Below are positions 52,141-62,809 of a stretch of DNA of 64,000 bases, one piece after another; the stretch's first letter is position 1; each line of letters opens with the position of its first letter. The stretch is from positions 1 to 64,000 of the forward strand of contig JAQWIR010000031.1 in NCBI GenBank assembly GCA_029248755.1. Reading direction: 5' to 3'. The DNA comes from Porticoccaceae bacterium (lineage in GTDB: Bacteria; Pseudomonadota; Gammaproteobacteria; Pseudomonadales; Porticoccaceae). Position numbers and translations under genes: made by a program. The notes beneath the pieces are model-generated. The model saw only the letters and a list, made by a program, of their open reading frames with translations, searched no databases and was not told where the DNA came from.

Positions 52141-53811
52141 TTATTTATTAGAATCATTGGTAGCTTTTGCTGGCCCACGCATATCCGACAACCTAAAACC
52201 AAACAAGAATAAGCCAGCCACAAAGGTTATAAATCCAGCACCACAAAGAAGGCCAATCGTTGATATTCGCTGCAACCAAGATTGCTGATAGAAAATCTCA
52301 CTACCACCCCAAAGATTAAGCATTTGAGTGAGTACCAATAACATGATTACCACTGAGCACATTAGACCTATAAAAAACTTTAACCATCCCTTAGAAGGCT
52401 GATAAATAGCTTTTTTGCGCAAACTCAAAAACAGCAATATGGCATTGATAAATGCTGATAACGAAGTCGCTGCCGCTAACCCTAAATGACCAATTTGCCA
52501 GTATTTATGCAACGGAATCACTAACATGAGATTAAACAGCATATTTAGTGCCATAGCGATAACACCAATGCGAACCGGTGTGCGCATATCCTGACGAGCA
52601 AAAAACCCAGGCGCTAACACTTTGATTAACATAAAGGCAATCAGCCCCGCCGCATAGGCCTTAAGACTGAGAGATGCCATACTCATATCGCGCAATGTCA
52701 TTACTTCACCATAGTAAAATAATGTCACTAAAATAGGTTCTGCTAAAAGTATCAGTGCCGCGGCTGCCGGCACCGCAACCACCAAAATCATTTTTAACGC
52801 CCAATCTAATGTTTGCGAAAAGGCTTGATTTGATTGGGCAATATGATGACGCGACAAATTGGGTAAAATGACCGTAGCTATAGCAATACCAAATACACCC
52901 AACGGCAACTCTGATAATCGATCAGAGTAATAAAGCCATGAAACACTGCCTGTCGGCAAGAAGGTGGCCAATACTGTATCCAGTAAAAGGTTAATCTGGC
53001 TGACTGAAACACCAAAAATAGCCGGCGCCATCAGTGCCAGTACTTTTTTAACCCCTGAATGCTGCCAATCCACCTTAGGCATTGGCAACATATGGATACT
53101 ACGTAAAAAGGGTAACTGAAAAATAAACTGTATTATACCGGCAAAAAGCACCCCCCACGCCAAGGCATAGGCAGGCTGATCAAATAATGGCGCACCTATT
53201 AAGGCGGCAACAATAAGCGTTACATTGAGTAATAAAGGCGTAAACGCAGGGACTGCAAAACGGTCGTAACTATTAAGCACAGCCCCGGCTAATCCAGTCA
53301 TTGAGATAAATAATAAATAAGGGAAGGTGATTCGAAGCATCTCTGAAGTTGCAGCAAATTTACTAGGATTATCCATATACCAACTTGGTGCAAATACAGC
53401 TGCCATTAATGGCGATGCAACCACAATAACCAGGGTAATAAATATTAGCGTTAGACCAAGATTACCCGCTACACGGCTCACAAGTTCTCTAACTGCCGCT
53501 ACACTGCCCTTTTCTCTATATTCACCCAGTATGGGAACAAAGGCCTGAGCAAAGGCACCCTCAGCGAATAGTCGACGAAAGAAATTCGGTATTTTAAAGG
53601 CCACGAAGAATACATCGGCTAATGCCTCAGCACCAATTACTCGCGCAAACACTACGTCCCGAGCTAATCCCAACAAGCGCGAAAGCATAGTAAAAAAGCT
53701 GACCACGCCGCTGGAGCGAAGTAGTCCATGATCTTTTTTCTGCTGTGTGGTTTCCTCAGTCAAAATATGTTCCGTAATTTCAAATTTGCACCCTAGTTTA
53801 ACGGTACTCAC
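52141..53811 (-). CDS. murJ: Lipid II flippase MurJ
   Basis: GVVSFFTMLSRLLGLARDVVFARVIGA; many TM segments; true start may be downstream of 53811. Confidence 0.96.
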   Translation of the reverse strand: MSTVKLGCKFEITEHILTEETTQQKKDHGLLRSSGVVSFFTMLSRLLGLARDVVFARVIGAEALADVFFVAFKIPNFFRRLFAEGAFAQAFVPILGEYREKGSVAAVRELVSRVAGNLGLTLIFITLVIVVASPLMAAVFAPSWYMDNPSKFAATSEMLRITFPYLLFISMTGLAGAVLNSYDRFAVPAFTPLLLNVTLIVAALIGAPLFDQPAYALAWGVLFAGIIQFIFQLPFLRSIHMLPMPKVDWQHSGVKKVLALMAPAIFGVSVSQINLLLDTVLATFLPTGSVSWLYYSDRLSELPLGVFGIAIATVILPNLSRHHIAQSNQAFSQTLDWALKMILVVAVPAAAALILLAEPILVTLFYYGEVMTLRDMSMASLSLKAYAAGLIAFMLIKVLAPGFFARQDMRTPVRIGVIAMALNMLFNLMLVIPLHKYWQIGHLGLAAATSLSAFINAILLFLSLRKKAIYQPSKGWLKFFIGLMCSVVIMLLVLTQMLNLWGGSEIFYQQSWLQRISTIGLLCGAGFITFVAGLFLFGFRLSDMRGPAKATNDSNK

Positions 53812-53979
53812 AATCTAGTCCAAGCGAATCTAGCACTTGAATGCGAATGGAAAAAAAATAATTCTGCTTAAACACTTAAAAAGTCTACTAAAAGCGCAAT
53901 ATTATGGTTGAATATCGCTAAATAACCCTGTATATTTCCGCGCCTTTACAGTGTTCCCTTAACTTAGGAGAAAGTACAA

Positions 53980-54249
53980 GTGGCTAATTCAGCACAAGCA
54001 AAAAAACGCGCTCGTCAAAACGAAAAAAGACGTCAGCATAATGCTGGCCTTCGCTCAATGGTTCGCACCTACATTAAGAAGGTTGATGCAGCCCTCGAAA
54101 GCGGCGATGCTACTGCAGCGCAAGAAGCTTATACTACGTCGGTTCCAGTGATCGACCGTATGGCTGATAAAGGAATTATCCACAAGAATAAAGCTGCGCG
54201 CCATAAGAGCCGCCTTAATACTAAGGTTAAAGCCCTAGCCGCTAAGTAA
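53980..54249 (+). CDS. rpsT: Ribosomal protein S20
   Basis: [35 protein letters not shown]. Confidence 0.99.
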   Translation: MANSAQAKKRARQNEKRRQHNAGLRSMVRTYIKKVDAALESGDATAAQEAYTTSVPVIDRMADKGIIHKNKAARHKSRLNTKVKALAAK

Positions 54250-54262
54250 TTTATTCTATGTG

Positions 54263-54291
54263 TAAAAAAACCGGCAGTTGCCGGTTTTTTT
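54263..54291. terminator. Bidirectional terminator after rpsT
   Basis: AAAAAAACCGGCAGTTGCCGGTTTTTTTA. Confidence 0.9.
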
Positions 54292-54318
54292 ATGCCTTAA
54301 ATTCGAAGCTTCACCGTT

Positions 54319-55716
54319 TTAAGACGTAATGTGCTCTGCAATAAACTGCTGTACCACCTGACTATCATTATCAAGCACCGTGTATTGCTCTTCCCTCTCA
54401 AAAAGATCTGCCATATGTGGCGGTAAAGCGGGATCTTCCGGATAACCTGCTTCTTTAACAGCATCTGGGAATTTTGCCGGATGAGCTGTAGCTAAAGTGA
54501 TCATTGGCGTTGATTTATTATTACTGCATGCCCGAGCTGCCGCCAAACCAATGGCTGTATGGGGGTCTAATAGATAGCCACTATCATCAAAAGTGGAGCG
54601 AATAACGTCAACCATACCTTGATCGCCACAACGATAGCTTGAAAAAAGCTTTCTTGCTTTAGCTAATGCTGTATCACTGAGTTTCATATGGCCATTTTTA
54701 GCATCGGCCATTAGCTTGGCAATTTGCTCGCCATCGCGATCATAAAGATCAAATAACAGACGCTCAAAGTTACTGGAAATCATAATATCCATACTGGGCG
54801 CTAAGCTTTGTTGAAGCGGCTGGGTGCTATGATCGTTTTCACTAATACAGCGATGCAAAATATCATTTTGATTGGTTGCAATCACTAGCTGCTCAATAGG
54901 TAGACCCATCTGACTGGCTAAATAGCCGGCAAAAATATCACCAAAGTTACCTGTAGGTACAGAAAATGATACTTTTTTATGAGGCCCTCCTAAGGCAAGA
55001 GATGCCCAGAAATAATAGACAATCTGCGCCATAATACGCGCCCAATTTATCGAATTAACCGCGGCTAATTGTCTATCCTCGGGTAAAAAGGACTGATCAG
55101 CAAAACTAGCTTTAACCATATTTTGGCAATCATCAAAATCACCATGTAGTGCTAAATTATGAATATTATCTGCCAATACAGTGGTCATTTGTCGGCGCTG
55201 CACCTCAGATACACGCTCATAGGGATGAAGAATAAAGATATCCAAATTCTTACAGTGTCGACAACCTTCAATGGCAGCAGAACCGGTATCACCAGAGGTG
55301 GCGCCCATAATGACTACTTTTTGGTCGCGCTTAGCGAGAATATAATCAAGCAAATTACCCAAAAACTGTAGTGCAAAATCTTTAAATGCCAGTGTTGGCC
55401 CCTGAAATAGTTCTAATATCCACTGATTGTGTCCAGCTTGAATCAGTGGTGCCACAGCTTCATGACGAAAGCCAGCATAGGATTTCTCTATCAACTGACG
55501 TAAGTCCTGTTCAGGAATTGATCCACCGACAAATGGTGTAATGATCTTGAGCGCTAACTCTTCGTAAGAAAGCACACTCCATGAGGCTATTTCTTCAATG
55601 CTAAATTTAGGCAATTGCTCTGGCACAAACAGACCGCCATCTTCAGCAAGACCGGTTAAAACCACATCTTCAAAACTTTTAGGCTCTACGCCGCCTCTGG
55701 TACTTATATATTTCAT
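54319..55716 (-). CDS. thrC: Threonine synthase
   Basis: MKYISTRGGVEPKSFEDVVLTGLAEDGGLFVPE; GATSGDTGSAAI. Confidence 0.97.
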   Translation of the reverse strand: MKYISTRGGVEPKSFEDVVLTGLAEDGGLFVPEQLPKFSIEEIASWSVLSYEELALKIITPFVGGSIPEQDLRQLIEKSYAGFRHEAVAPLIQAGHNQWILELFQGPTLAFKDFALQFLGNLLDYILAKRDQKVVIMGATSGDTGSAAIEGCRHCKNLDIFILHPYERVSEVQRRQMTTVLADNIHNLALHGDFDDCQNMVKASFADQSFLPEDRQLAAVNSINWARIMAQIVYYFWASLALGGPHKKVSFSVPTGNFGDIFAGYLASQMGLPIEQLVIATNQNDILHRCISENDHSTQPLQQSLAPSMDIMISSNFERLLFDLYDRDGEQIAKLMADAKNGHMKLSDTALAKARKLFSSYRCGDQGMVDVIRSTFDDSGYLLDPHTAIGLAAARACSNNKSTPMITLATAHPAKFPDAVKEAGYPEDPALPPHMADLFEREEQYTVLDNDSQVVQQFIAEHITS

Positions 55717-57030
55717 CTACTGATCCAAATGCTCTACTCGGATAAATTTAATACTGTCTCGCACAGTTTCAAGGTTCTCTATACGTTCAACTGCAGTACT
55801 TAGGTGTTTCTCTTTAGTGACATTGGTAACGATAATAACGTTCACATAGTCTTCACCTGCCGGTTGTTCTTTTTGCACTATAGCTTCAATACTGATTCCT
55901 GCATCACCCATAATACTAGTGATATCCGATAACACACCAGGTTTATCAAGCGCAGAAAAGCGCATATAAAAACTCGTTTCTATCTCTTCGATGGCTACTA
56001 TGTTGCGCTGCTCTAACTCTGACATAGGGCAACCTAAGGCATTGACCTTGACATCAGAGGGCATATCTAGTGTTCTCGCCACATCGATAATATCGGCAAT
56101 CACTGAGGATGCGGTAGGCTCTGCGCCCGCACCCGGCCCACAAAACAACGTGGTACCCACTGCATCGGCATTGACCATAACTGCATTAGCCACATCATTA
56201 ACGCCGGCAATCATACTTTTTTGCGGCACTAATGTCGGATGAACACGAAGTTCCACCCCTTGGTCTGTCTGTCTGGCAATACCTAAGTGTTTAATCGCAT
56301 AACCCAGCTCTTTGGCATAAGCGACATCTTGGGGCTCTAACTGGGTAATACCATCAGTATATAAGCCTTCCAAGGTCAGTGGCATCTCAAAGGCAATAGA
56401 CGCCAAAATAACCAGCTTATGGGCTGCATCTATACCTTCTACATCAAAAGTTGGGTCTGCCTCAGCGTAACCCTTCTCCTGAGCTTCAACTAGGACGTCA
56501 TTAAAATCACGTCCCTTGGTATCCATCTCGGTAAGAATAAAGTTTGTGGTGCCATTGATGATGCCGGCCACCCAATTAATTTGGTTAGCAGAGAGCCCTT
56601 CTCGCAGACCTTTGATGATGGGGATTCCGCCGGCAACAGCCGCTTCATAGGCAACAACCAGACCCTTAGACGCAGCAAAGGCAAATATTTCCATACCATG
56701 CTCAGCAATCAATGCCTTATTGGCTGTGACCACATGCTTATTATTTTTTAGTGCGGTCATCACTAAATCATAGGCAACGGTTGTGCCGCCAATTAATTCC
56801 ACCACAATATCTATGTCAGGATTTGTAGCGACTTCAAAAATATCTCGCACAACCTCTATATTAGAGATGTCGCAATCAGGATTATCTCTGCGCGCACCAA
56901 TCTGCCGTATATTAATATCGCAATTTGCACGATCGTTAATACTGCTTGAGTTGCGTAATATTACGTTTAATACTCCGGATCCCACAGTTCCTAAACCGCA
57001 GATACCAACTTGCACAGATCCCACGTTCAC
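55717..57030 (-). CDS. hom: Homoserine dehydrogenase
   Basis: GICGLGTVGSGVLNVI; GIINGTTNFILTEM; ACT domain. Confidence 0.97.
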   Translation of the reverse strand: MNVGSVQVGICGLGTVGSGVLNVILRNSSSINDRANCDINIRQIGARRDNPDCDISNIEVVRDIFEVATNPDIDIVVELIGGTTVAYDLVMTALKNNKHVVTANKALIAEHGMEIFAFAASKGLVVAYEAAVAGGIPIIKGLREGLSANQINWVAGIINGTTNFILTEMDTKGRDFNDVLVEAQEKGYAEADPTFDVEGIDAAHKLVILASIAFEMPLTLEGLYTDGITQLEPQDVAYAKELGYAIKHLGIARQTDQGVELRVHPTLVPQKSMIAGVNDVANAVMVNADAVGTTLFCGPGAGAEPTASSVIADIIDVARTLDMPSDVKVNALGCPMSELEQRNIVAIEEIETSFYMRFSALDKPGVLSDITSIMGDAGISIEAIVQKEQPAGEDYVNVIIVTNVTKEKHLSTAVERIENLETVRDSIKFIRVEHLDQ

Positions 57031-57202
57031 ACTCCAAAATTTAGTAATTTATCAGGCATTTATTTGCAAAAAAATGGCGGCAACAGTAAACACCAAATTG
57101 ATCTCTGTCAATGGCGCAATTCTATACTATTTGATAGGGATTTCGGGGTTATTTTTAAAGTTTTAGCTCAAAATTTATGGCAAAAGTACTAAGACCGATA
57201 GT

Positions 57203-58003
57203 TTAATCGCTAGAAAGCCCCAAAAGTTGAGCGAAATTTTCAGCAGGCTGATAGCCTGGAATAAGAGTGCCATCCATCAAAATGATAGCCGGCGTTCCAG
57301 TAACACCAATACTATTGCCAAAGGCATAGTGTTCTGCAATAGGATTGTTGTCACAAACTTCAACATCTACATCTTGACCGCTTTTTACCTTAGTGAGAGT
57401 CTCCTGCTGATCTTCTGCACACCAAGCTTTGGCAATCTTATTGTAGGACCCCGACGGAATTCCCGCCCTAGGAAAGGCAAGATACCTAACCTCTATACCC
57501 ATTGCATTAAGCTGAGGAACTTCTTGATGAAACTTACGGCAGTAGCCACAGTCAACATCAGTAAATACATTCATAATCGCTTTAGATTCGCCCTTAGGCT
57601 TAAATGTGATCATATCTTCTGTTGATCGCTTGGCAAATAATTGACGCCTCTTCTCTGTCTGCCTTATTTCGATAGTGCTGATAATCCCATTGGCCGTAAC
57701 CTGAAGTAAATCACCTTGAAATAAATATTCGCCCTCTTCATGAACAAATAAAAGGGGGCCATTTTTAACCTGCACCTCATACACATTTGGGATAGAGGAC
57801 ATGCCAAGAATTGAAAACTCAAGGTCTGGCCTTGCTGTTAGCAATTTTTTTAGAATATTGTTGGTATCTGGTTGAACAATGTTATTGCTCTTATCTGTAA
57901 CAGCAAGTTCTTCCGCATCTATTAAAGGAAATTGTGATGCGACAAAAAAACCACACAAGACCAACATAAACAACACAAAACCTGATTTAGGGGTAAATCC
58001 CAA
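57203..58003 (-). CDS. dsbC: Thiol:disulfide interchange protein DsbC
   Basis: NVFTDVDCGYCRKFHQEVPQL; signal peptide. Confidence 0.93.
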   Translation of the reverse strand: MGFTPKSGFVLFMLVLCGFFVASQFPLIDAEELAVTDKSNNIVQPDTNNILKKLLTARPDLEFSILGMSSIPNVYEVQVKNGPLLFVHEEGEYLFQGDLLQVTANGIISTIEIRQTEKRRQLFAKRSTEDMITFKPKGESKAIMNVFTDVDCGYCRKFHQEVPQLNAMGIEVRYLAFPRAGIPSGSYNKIAKAWCAEDQQETLTKVKSGQDVDVEVCDNNPIAEHYAFGNSIGVTGTPAIILMDGTLIPGYQPAENFAQLLGLSSD

Positions 58004-58098
58004 AATATTCTCCTAGAGATAACTAATTGAAAGCAGACAACCCTGTTTTGGGGTTGCCTGTATGAAGCCTATATGAAGTTTAGACTAAAATGTTGCAG

Positions 58099-58449
<351 letters not shown>

Positions 58450-58574
58450 TTATACAAAAAATTATTAGTTAATAGATATAAAGATACCTGTTATCTCATT
58501 ATATTGCATCTTTAGAGTAAATATTAAGTTTTAACTGACAATATAGCCAGTAACTTATCAATATTTTCTACAGG

Positions 58575-58603
58575 CAAAAAAAACCGGGGCACAAGGCCCC
58601 GGT
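58575..58603 (-). terminator. [14 protein letters not shown] terminator of amtB
   Basis: - strand ACCGGGGCCTTGTGCCCCGGTTTTTTTT. Confidence 0.9.
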
Positions 58604-58622
58604 AAGCTTGCAGAGCATAAAA

Positions 58623-59849
58623 TTAGCTTTTTGAGCTTGTGAATTCAGGATATGCTTCCATCCCGCATTCAGCCAAATCAACACCATTTGCTTCATCTTC
58701 TTCAGATACTCTGAGGCCGATAAGTGCCTTAATTACATACCAAGCGATAAAGCTTGTTACGAATACCCATACAAAGATGGTTGCAGCACCGATCAACTGA
58801 CCTGAGAAAGAAGAGCCATCGTTTGTCACTGGCACAAGTAATAGACCTAAAAGACCTACAACACCGTGAACAGAGATAGCACCTACAGGGTCATCAAGTT
58901 TCAGCTTATCAAGAGTAAGGATGCTAAATACGACCAATACGCCACCTAAGGCACCAAATAAGGTAGCTTGAAGAGCACTTGGAGTAGACGGTTCAGCAGT
59001 GATAGCCACTAGACCCGCTAGAGCACCATTAAGCGCCATAGTAAGATCAGCTTTACCAAAAAGAAGTTTTGCAACGATTAGTGCAGCTATAAGGCCACCA
59101 GAAGCAGCAGCGTTAGTATTCAAAAATACCATGGCTACAGCGTTAGCGCTTTCAACAGAAGCAGTGGCAAGTACTGAACCACCATTAAAGCCGAACCAAC
59201 CCATCCATAAAATGAATGTACCTAATGTTGCCATTGGTAGGTTAGCACCAGGGATAGCGTTAACTTCACCATTGGGACCATATTTACCCTTACGGGCACC
59301 TAGTAAAATAACACCTGCTAATGCGGCTGAAGCACCTGCCATGTGAACGATACCAGAACCAGCAAAGTCAGAGAACCCTAGATCACCTAGTGTGTAGAGA
59401 CCAAACACAGATGTACCACCCCAAGTCCAAGCACCTTCCATTGGGTAGATATAACCAGTCATTACTACAGTAAATAGCAAGAATGACCAAAGTTTCATGC
59501 GCTCAGCAACTGAACCAGAAACAATTGACATAGCAGTTGCTACGAATACAACCTGAAAGTAGAAGTCTGCAGCGGGCGCGTAAGTCCAGTCATCAGCAAC
59601 GCCATCACCAGAAATTCCAGTAAGGAAGGTGTCACCGCCGTACATGATTGCATAACCGCAAATCATATACATGGTACAAGCGATGGCAAACAAGGCGACG
59701 TTTTTAGTCAAAATTTCAGTGGTATTTTTGGAGCGAACTAAACCAGCTTCTAGCATAGAAAAGCCAGCTGCCATCCACATTACGAATGCACCGCACACCA
59801 AGAAATAGAATGTGTCTAGCGCGTATTGAAGTTGAAAGATATCAGTCAT
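58623..59849 (-). CDS. amtB: Ammonium transporter
   Basis: AAGFSMLEAGLVRSKNTTEILTKN; FSDFAGSGIVHMAGA. Confidence 0.97.
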   Translation of the reverse strand: MTDIFQLQYALDTFYFLVCGAFVMWMAAGFSMLEAGLVRSKNTTEILTKNVALFAIACTMYMICGYAIMYGGDTFLTGISGDGVADDWTYAPAADFYFQVVFVATAMSIVSGSVAERMKLWSFLLFTVVMTGYIYPMEGAWTWGGTSVFGLYTLGDLGFSDFAGSGIVHMAGASAALAGVILLGARKGKYGPNGEVNAIPGANLPMATLGTFILWMGWFGFNGGSVLATASVESANAVAMVFLNTNAAASGGLIAALIVAKLLFGKADLTMALNGALAGLVAITAEPSTPSALQATLFGALGGVLVVFSILTLDKLKLDDPVGAISVHGVVGLLGLLLVPVTNDGSSFSGQLIGAATIFVWVFVTSFIAWYVIKALIGLRVSEEDEANGVDLAECGMEAYPEFTSSKS

Positions 59850-59865
59850 TTTATATTTCCTCTAA

Positions 59866-60243
<378 letters not shown>

Positions 60244-60258
60244 TTAAACTAATTTACA

Positions 60259-60379
60259 AACTTCTACTGGTGAAATTAGGTTTAAATATCAAATCTAAAC
60301 TTCACCAGTAAAGAAGTTCATTGTTTAAATCTCCCAAGATTTAAAGTGCGTGTTAATGTATGTTTTTTCAATACGCACT
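60259..60379 (-). promoter_or_regulatory. Structured 5' leader of glnK-amtB with three successive hairpins
   Basis: Inverted repeats AGTGCGT/ACGCACT (60345-60379), TTTAAATCT-CCCA-AGATTTAAA (60324-60345), AACTTCTACTGGTGAA/TTCACCAGTAAAGAAGTT (60259-60318). Confidence 0.6.
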
Positions 60380-60388
60380 CAATGACAA

Positions 60389-60405
60389 TGCATTTAACAT
60401 GCCAA
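60389..60405 (-). promoter_or_regulatory. Sigma54-type (-24/-12) promoter for glnK-amtB
   Basis: RC TTGGCATGTTAAATGCA versus consensus YTGGCACGNNNNTTGCW; GG-to-GC spacing correct. Confidence 0.65.
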
Positions 60406-60498
60406 CTTTTCTAATGCGCTGTAAAATCATCATAAAAAGATAAAAACAGAAAAAAATTAGAAAAAAATAGATCAAACAAATATATTTTAAAAAAAATA

Positions 60499-60549
60499 TG
60501 CACCAATTTAGTTCGTTATTTTGTTTGTTAAGCACCTATTTGGTTAGGC
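60499..60549. promoter_or_regulatory. Two candidate NtrC enhancer sites
   Basis: TGCACCAATTTAGTTC (60499-60514) and GCACCTATTTGGTTAGGC (60532-60549), imperfect matches to TGCACC-N5-GGTGCA. Confidence 0.4.
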
Positions 60550-60612
60550 TTAAATTACTATGATAAGCCTTGTTAAATTTGCTACAGTTATGTCAGCAAG
60601 GAATATATAACT

Positions 60613-60861
60613 ATGAAACCAGACGACTTCTACCAACAATTAAAAAATCAACTTAATCAGGTTATGGCTGGATCTGAAAGCCTTAACGCTGAAGCTATGA
60701 CCTATCTTCAAGCCGCTAGCAATCAGTTATTTAATAAGCTTGATATTGTCTCTAGGGAAGAATTTGAAGCGCAAAAATCTGTACTTTTACGCTCGAGAGA
60801 TAAAATCACACAACTTGAAGCACAGTTAGCTCAGATGGAAAAGACACTTAAAGATTCATAG
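60613..60861 (+). CDS. ubiK: Ubiquinone biosynthesis accessory factor UbiK (YqiC)
   Basis: 82 aa; C-terminal coiled coil SREEFEAQKSVLLRSRDKITQLEAQLAQMEKTL. Confidence 0.85.
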   Translation: MKPDDFYQQLKNQLNQVMAGSESLNAEAMTYLQAASNQLFNKLDIVSREEFEAQKSVLLRSRDKITQLEAQLAQMEKTLKDS

Positions 60862-60894
60862 CGCCAAAATTTTTTTATACACAAGGGACAACGG

Positions 60895-62397
60895 ATGTCA
60901 CTTTCCATAGTTAACACACGAGCCAAATTGGGCCTGCAGGCGCCACTAGTGTCCGTTGAGGTTCATCTTTCAAATGGGCTACCAGCATTTAATATTGTTG
61001 GTCTTCCAGAGGCTGCCGTTAAGGAAAGTAAAGATCGAGTTCGCAGCGCTATTATTAATTCTAAGTTTGAATTTCCCAACCGCCGTATCACAGTTAATCT
61101 AGCACCCGCCGAATTACCCAAAGGCGGAAGTCGATTTGATTTAGCAATTGCAATCGGTATTTTGGCCGCTTCGGAACAAATCCCAAAAGAGCCACTGGAA
61201 AACTACGAATTTATTGCAGAGCTGGCATTATCCGGTGAAATTCGCGGTGTAGAAGCAATAATGCCCTCAGCAATGGCCTGTGCTGGGACGCAAAGGCAGT
61301 TAATTATTAGTGTGCACAATGCTGACGAGACATTATTAGTTGAATCATTAACTGTTTTGGCTGCAAATAATTTACTAGAAGTATCAGCCCATCTATATCA
61401 AACACAACTAATTTCCCCCTATGTTTCGCACCTGCCAAATAGTCTTCATCAATACCCCGAAATAAAGGATGTTATAGGCCAAAAACAGGCTAAACGGGCT
61501 TTAGAAATAGCGGCCTGTGGTGGCCACCATATGCTTTTATTCGGCCCTCCAGGCACGGGTAAATCGATGCTTGCAGGGCGTTTGGCTGGAATATTACCAC
61601 CGATGACTAAAAATGAGGCACTACAGGTTGCCTGTATCCACTCGATCGCCAACAAAAATACCGCCGAAAATAAACTTCAGCGACCCTTTCGCTCACCCCA
61701 TCACAGTGCTTCTGCAATTGCCGTAGTGGGCGGCGGGAGCTCACCGCAACCAGGAGAAATTTCTTTAGCTCATCAAGGAGTTTTGTTTCTCGATGAGTTA
61801 CCGGAGTTTCAACGATCTGTTTTAGAAGTACTGCGAGAGCCGCTTGAATCGGGCGAAATTCATATATCTCGCGCGTCAGCTCAGCTTACCTTCCCCGCCC
61901 AATTCCAGCTTGTAGCCGCAATGAATCCTTGTCCCTGTGGTTACATGGGTAGCCCAAAGTGTAGTTGCAGTGCCGAAAAAATCGCACGCTATCAAAGTAA
62001 AATATCCGGTCCTATTTTAGATCGTATTGATCTACATATACCGGTTAATAACATTGAAAATAGGCAACTTTTTCAGACGGAGAACCAGCAACAGGGTGAG
62101 TCAAACCAACAAATTAGTCGGCGTGTCATTGATGCGAGGGCAATACAAATGAGAAGACAAGGGATAATCAATGCTCGCCTTGATAACCAAACCCTAAAAA
62201 AAGTTTGTCCGTTGAACCAACAACAACAAGATTTTTTGGATCAGGCAATTAATAGCTACAATCTCACGGCTAGGGGCTTTCATCGTTTACTCAAAATAGC
62301 ACGCAGTATTGCCGACCTATCTGCAATAGAGGTGCCTGATATTCCTCAATATCAGGAGGCGCTTAGCTATCGAAATCAATTTAATACCACTAAATAA
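60895..62397 (+). CDS. comM: YifB/ComM family Mg-chelatase-like AAA+ ATPase
   Basis: VNTRAKLGLQAPLVSVEVHLSNGLPAFNIVGLPEAAVKESKDRVRSAI; MLLFGPPGTGKSMLA. Confidence 0.97.
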   Translation: MSLSIVNTRAKLGLQAPLVSVEVHLSNGLPAFNIVGLPEAAVKESKDRVRSAIINSKFEFPNRRITVNLAPAELPKGGSRFDLAIAIGILAASEQIPKEPLENYEFIAELALSGEIRGVEAIMPSAMACAGTQRQLIISVHNADETLLVESLTVLAANNLLEVSAHLYQTQLISPYVSHLPNSLHQYPEIKDVIGQKQAKRALEIAACGGHHMLLFGPPGTGKSMLAGRLAGILPPMTKNEALQVACIHSIANKNTAENKLQRPFRSPHHSASAIAVVGGGSSPQPGEISLAHQGVLFLDELPEFQRSVLEVLREPLESGEIHISRASAQLTFPAQFQLVAAMNPCPCGYMGSPKCSCSAEKIARYQSKISGPILDRIDLHIPVNNIENRQLFQTENQQQGESNQQISRRVIDARAIQMRRQGIINARLDNQTLKKVCPLNQQQQDFLDQAINSYNLTARGFHRLLKIARSIADLSAIEVPDIPQYQEALSYRNQFNTTK

Positions 62398-62478
62398 AAA
62401 AAGCTATGGGTTAATGGGTGATTAAATACTTAAAATTAGTAATAATCATCCAGACAACCAAATACTTGAGAAATACCA

Positions 62479-62805
62479 ATGTCCAACAAAGAATCGCGCC
62501 TTGTTTATTCAACTGAAACTGGTCGTGTTAAGCATAAAAATGAGCCTAAGCCACAGTTACAAGCCGATGGTATTATTCGTATACGCCGCGAAACTAAAGG
62601 CCGCAAAGGCAAAGGCGTAACCACTATCAGTGGGTTTGATTTGGATGCTGATCAATTAAAAGGCTTAGCTAAACAGCTTAAGAAGACCTGCTCAACGGGT
62701 GGCACCGTTAAAGACGGCATCATTGAAATTCAGGGCGATCATAGGGATCTGTTACAACAGCAATTGGATAAAATGGGTTATACCGTTAAATTGGCTGGTG
62801 GCTAA
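62479..62805 (+). CDS. SUI1/YciH translation-initiation-factor-like protein
   Basis: RRETKGRKGKGVTTISGFDLDADQLKGLAKQLKKTCSTGGTVKDGIIEIQGDHRD. Confidence 0.94.
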   Translation: MSNKESRLVYSTETGRVKHKNEPKPQLQADGIIRIRRETKGRKGKGVTTISGFDLDADQLKGLAKQLKKTCSTGGTVKDGIIEIQGDHRDLLQQQLDKMGYTVKLAGG

Positions 62806-62809
62806 TATT

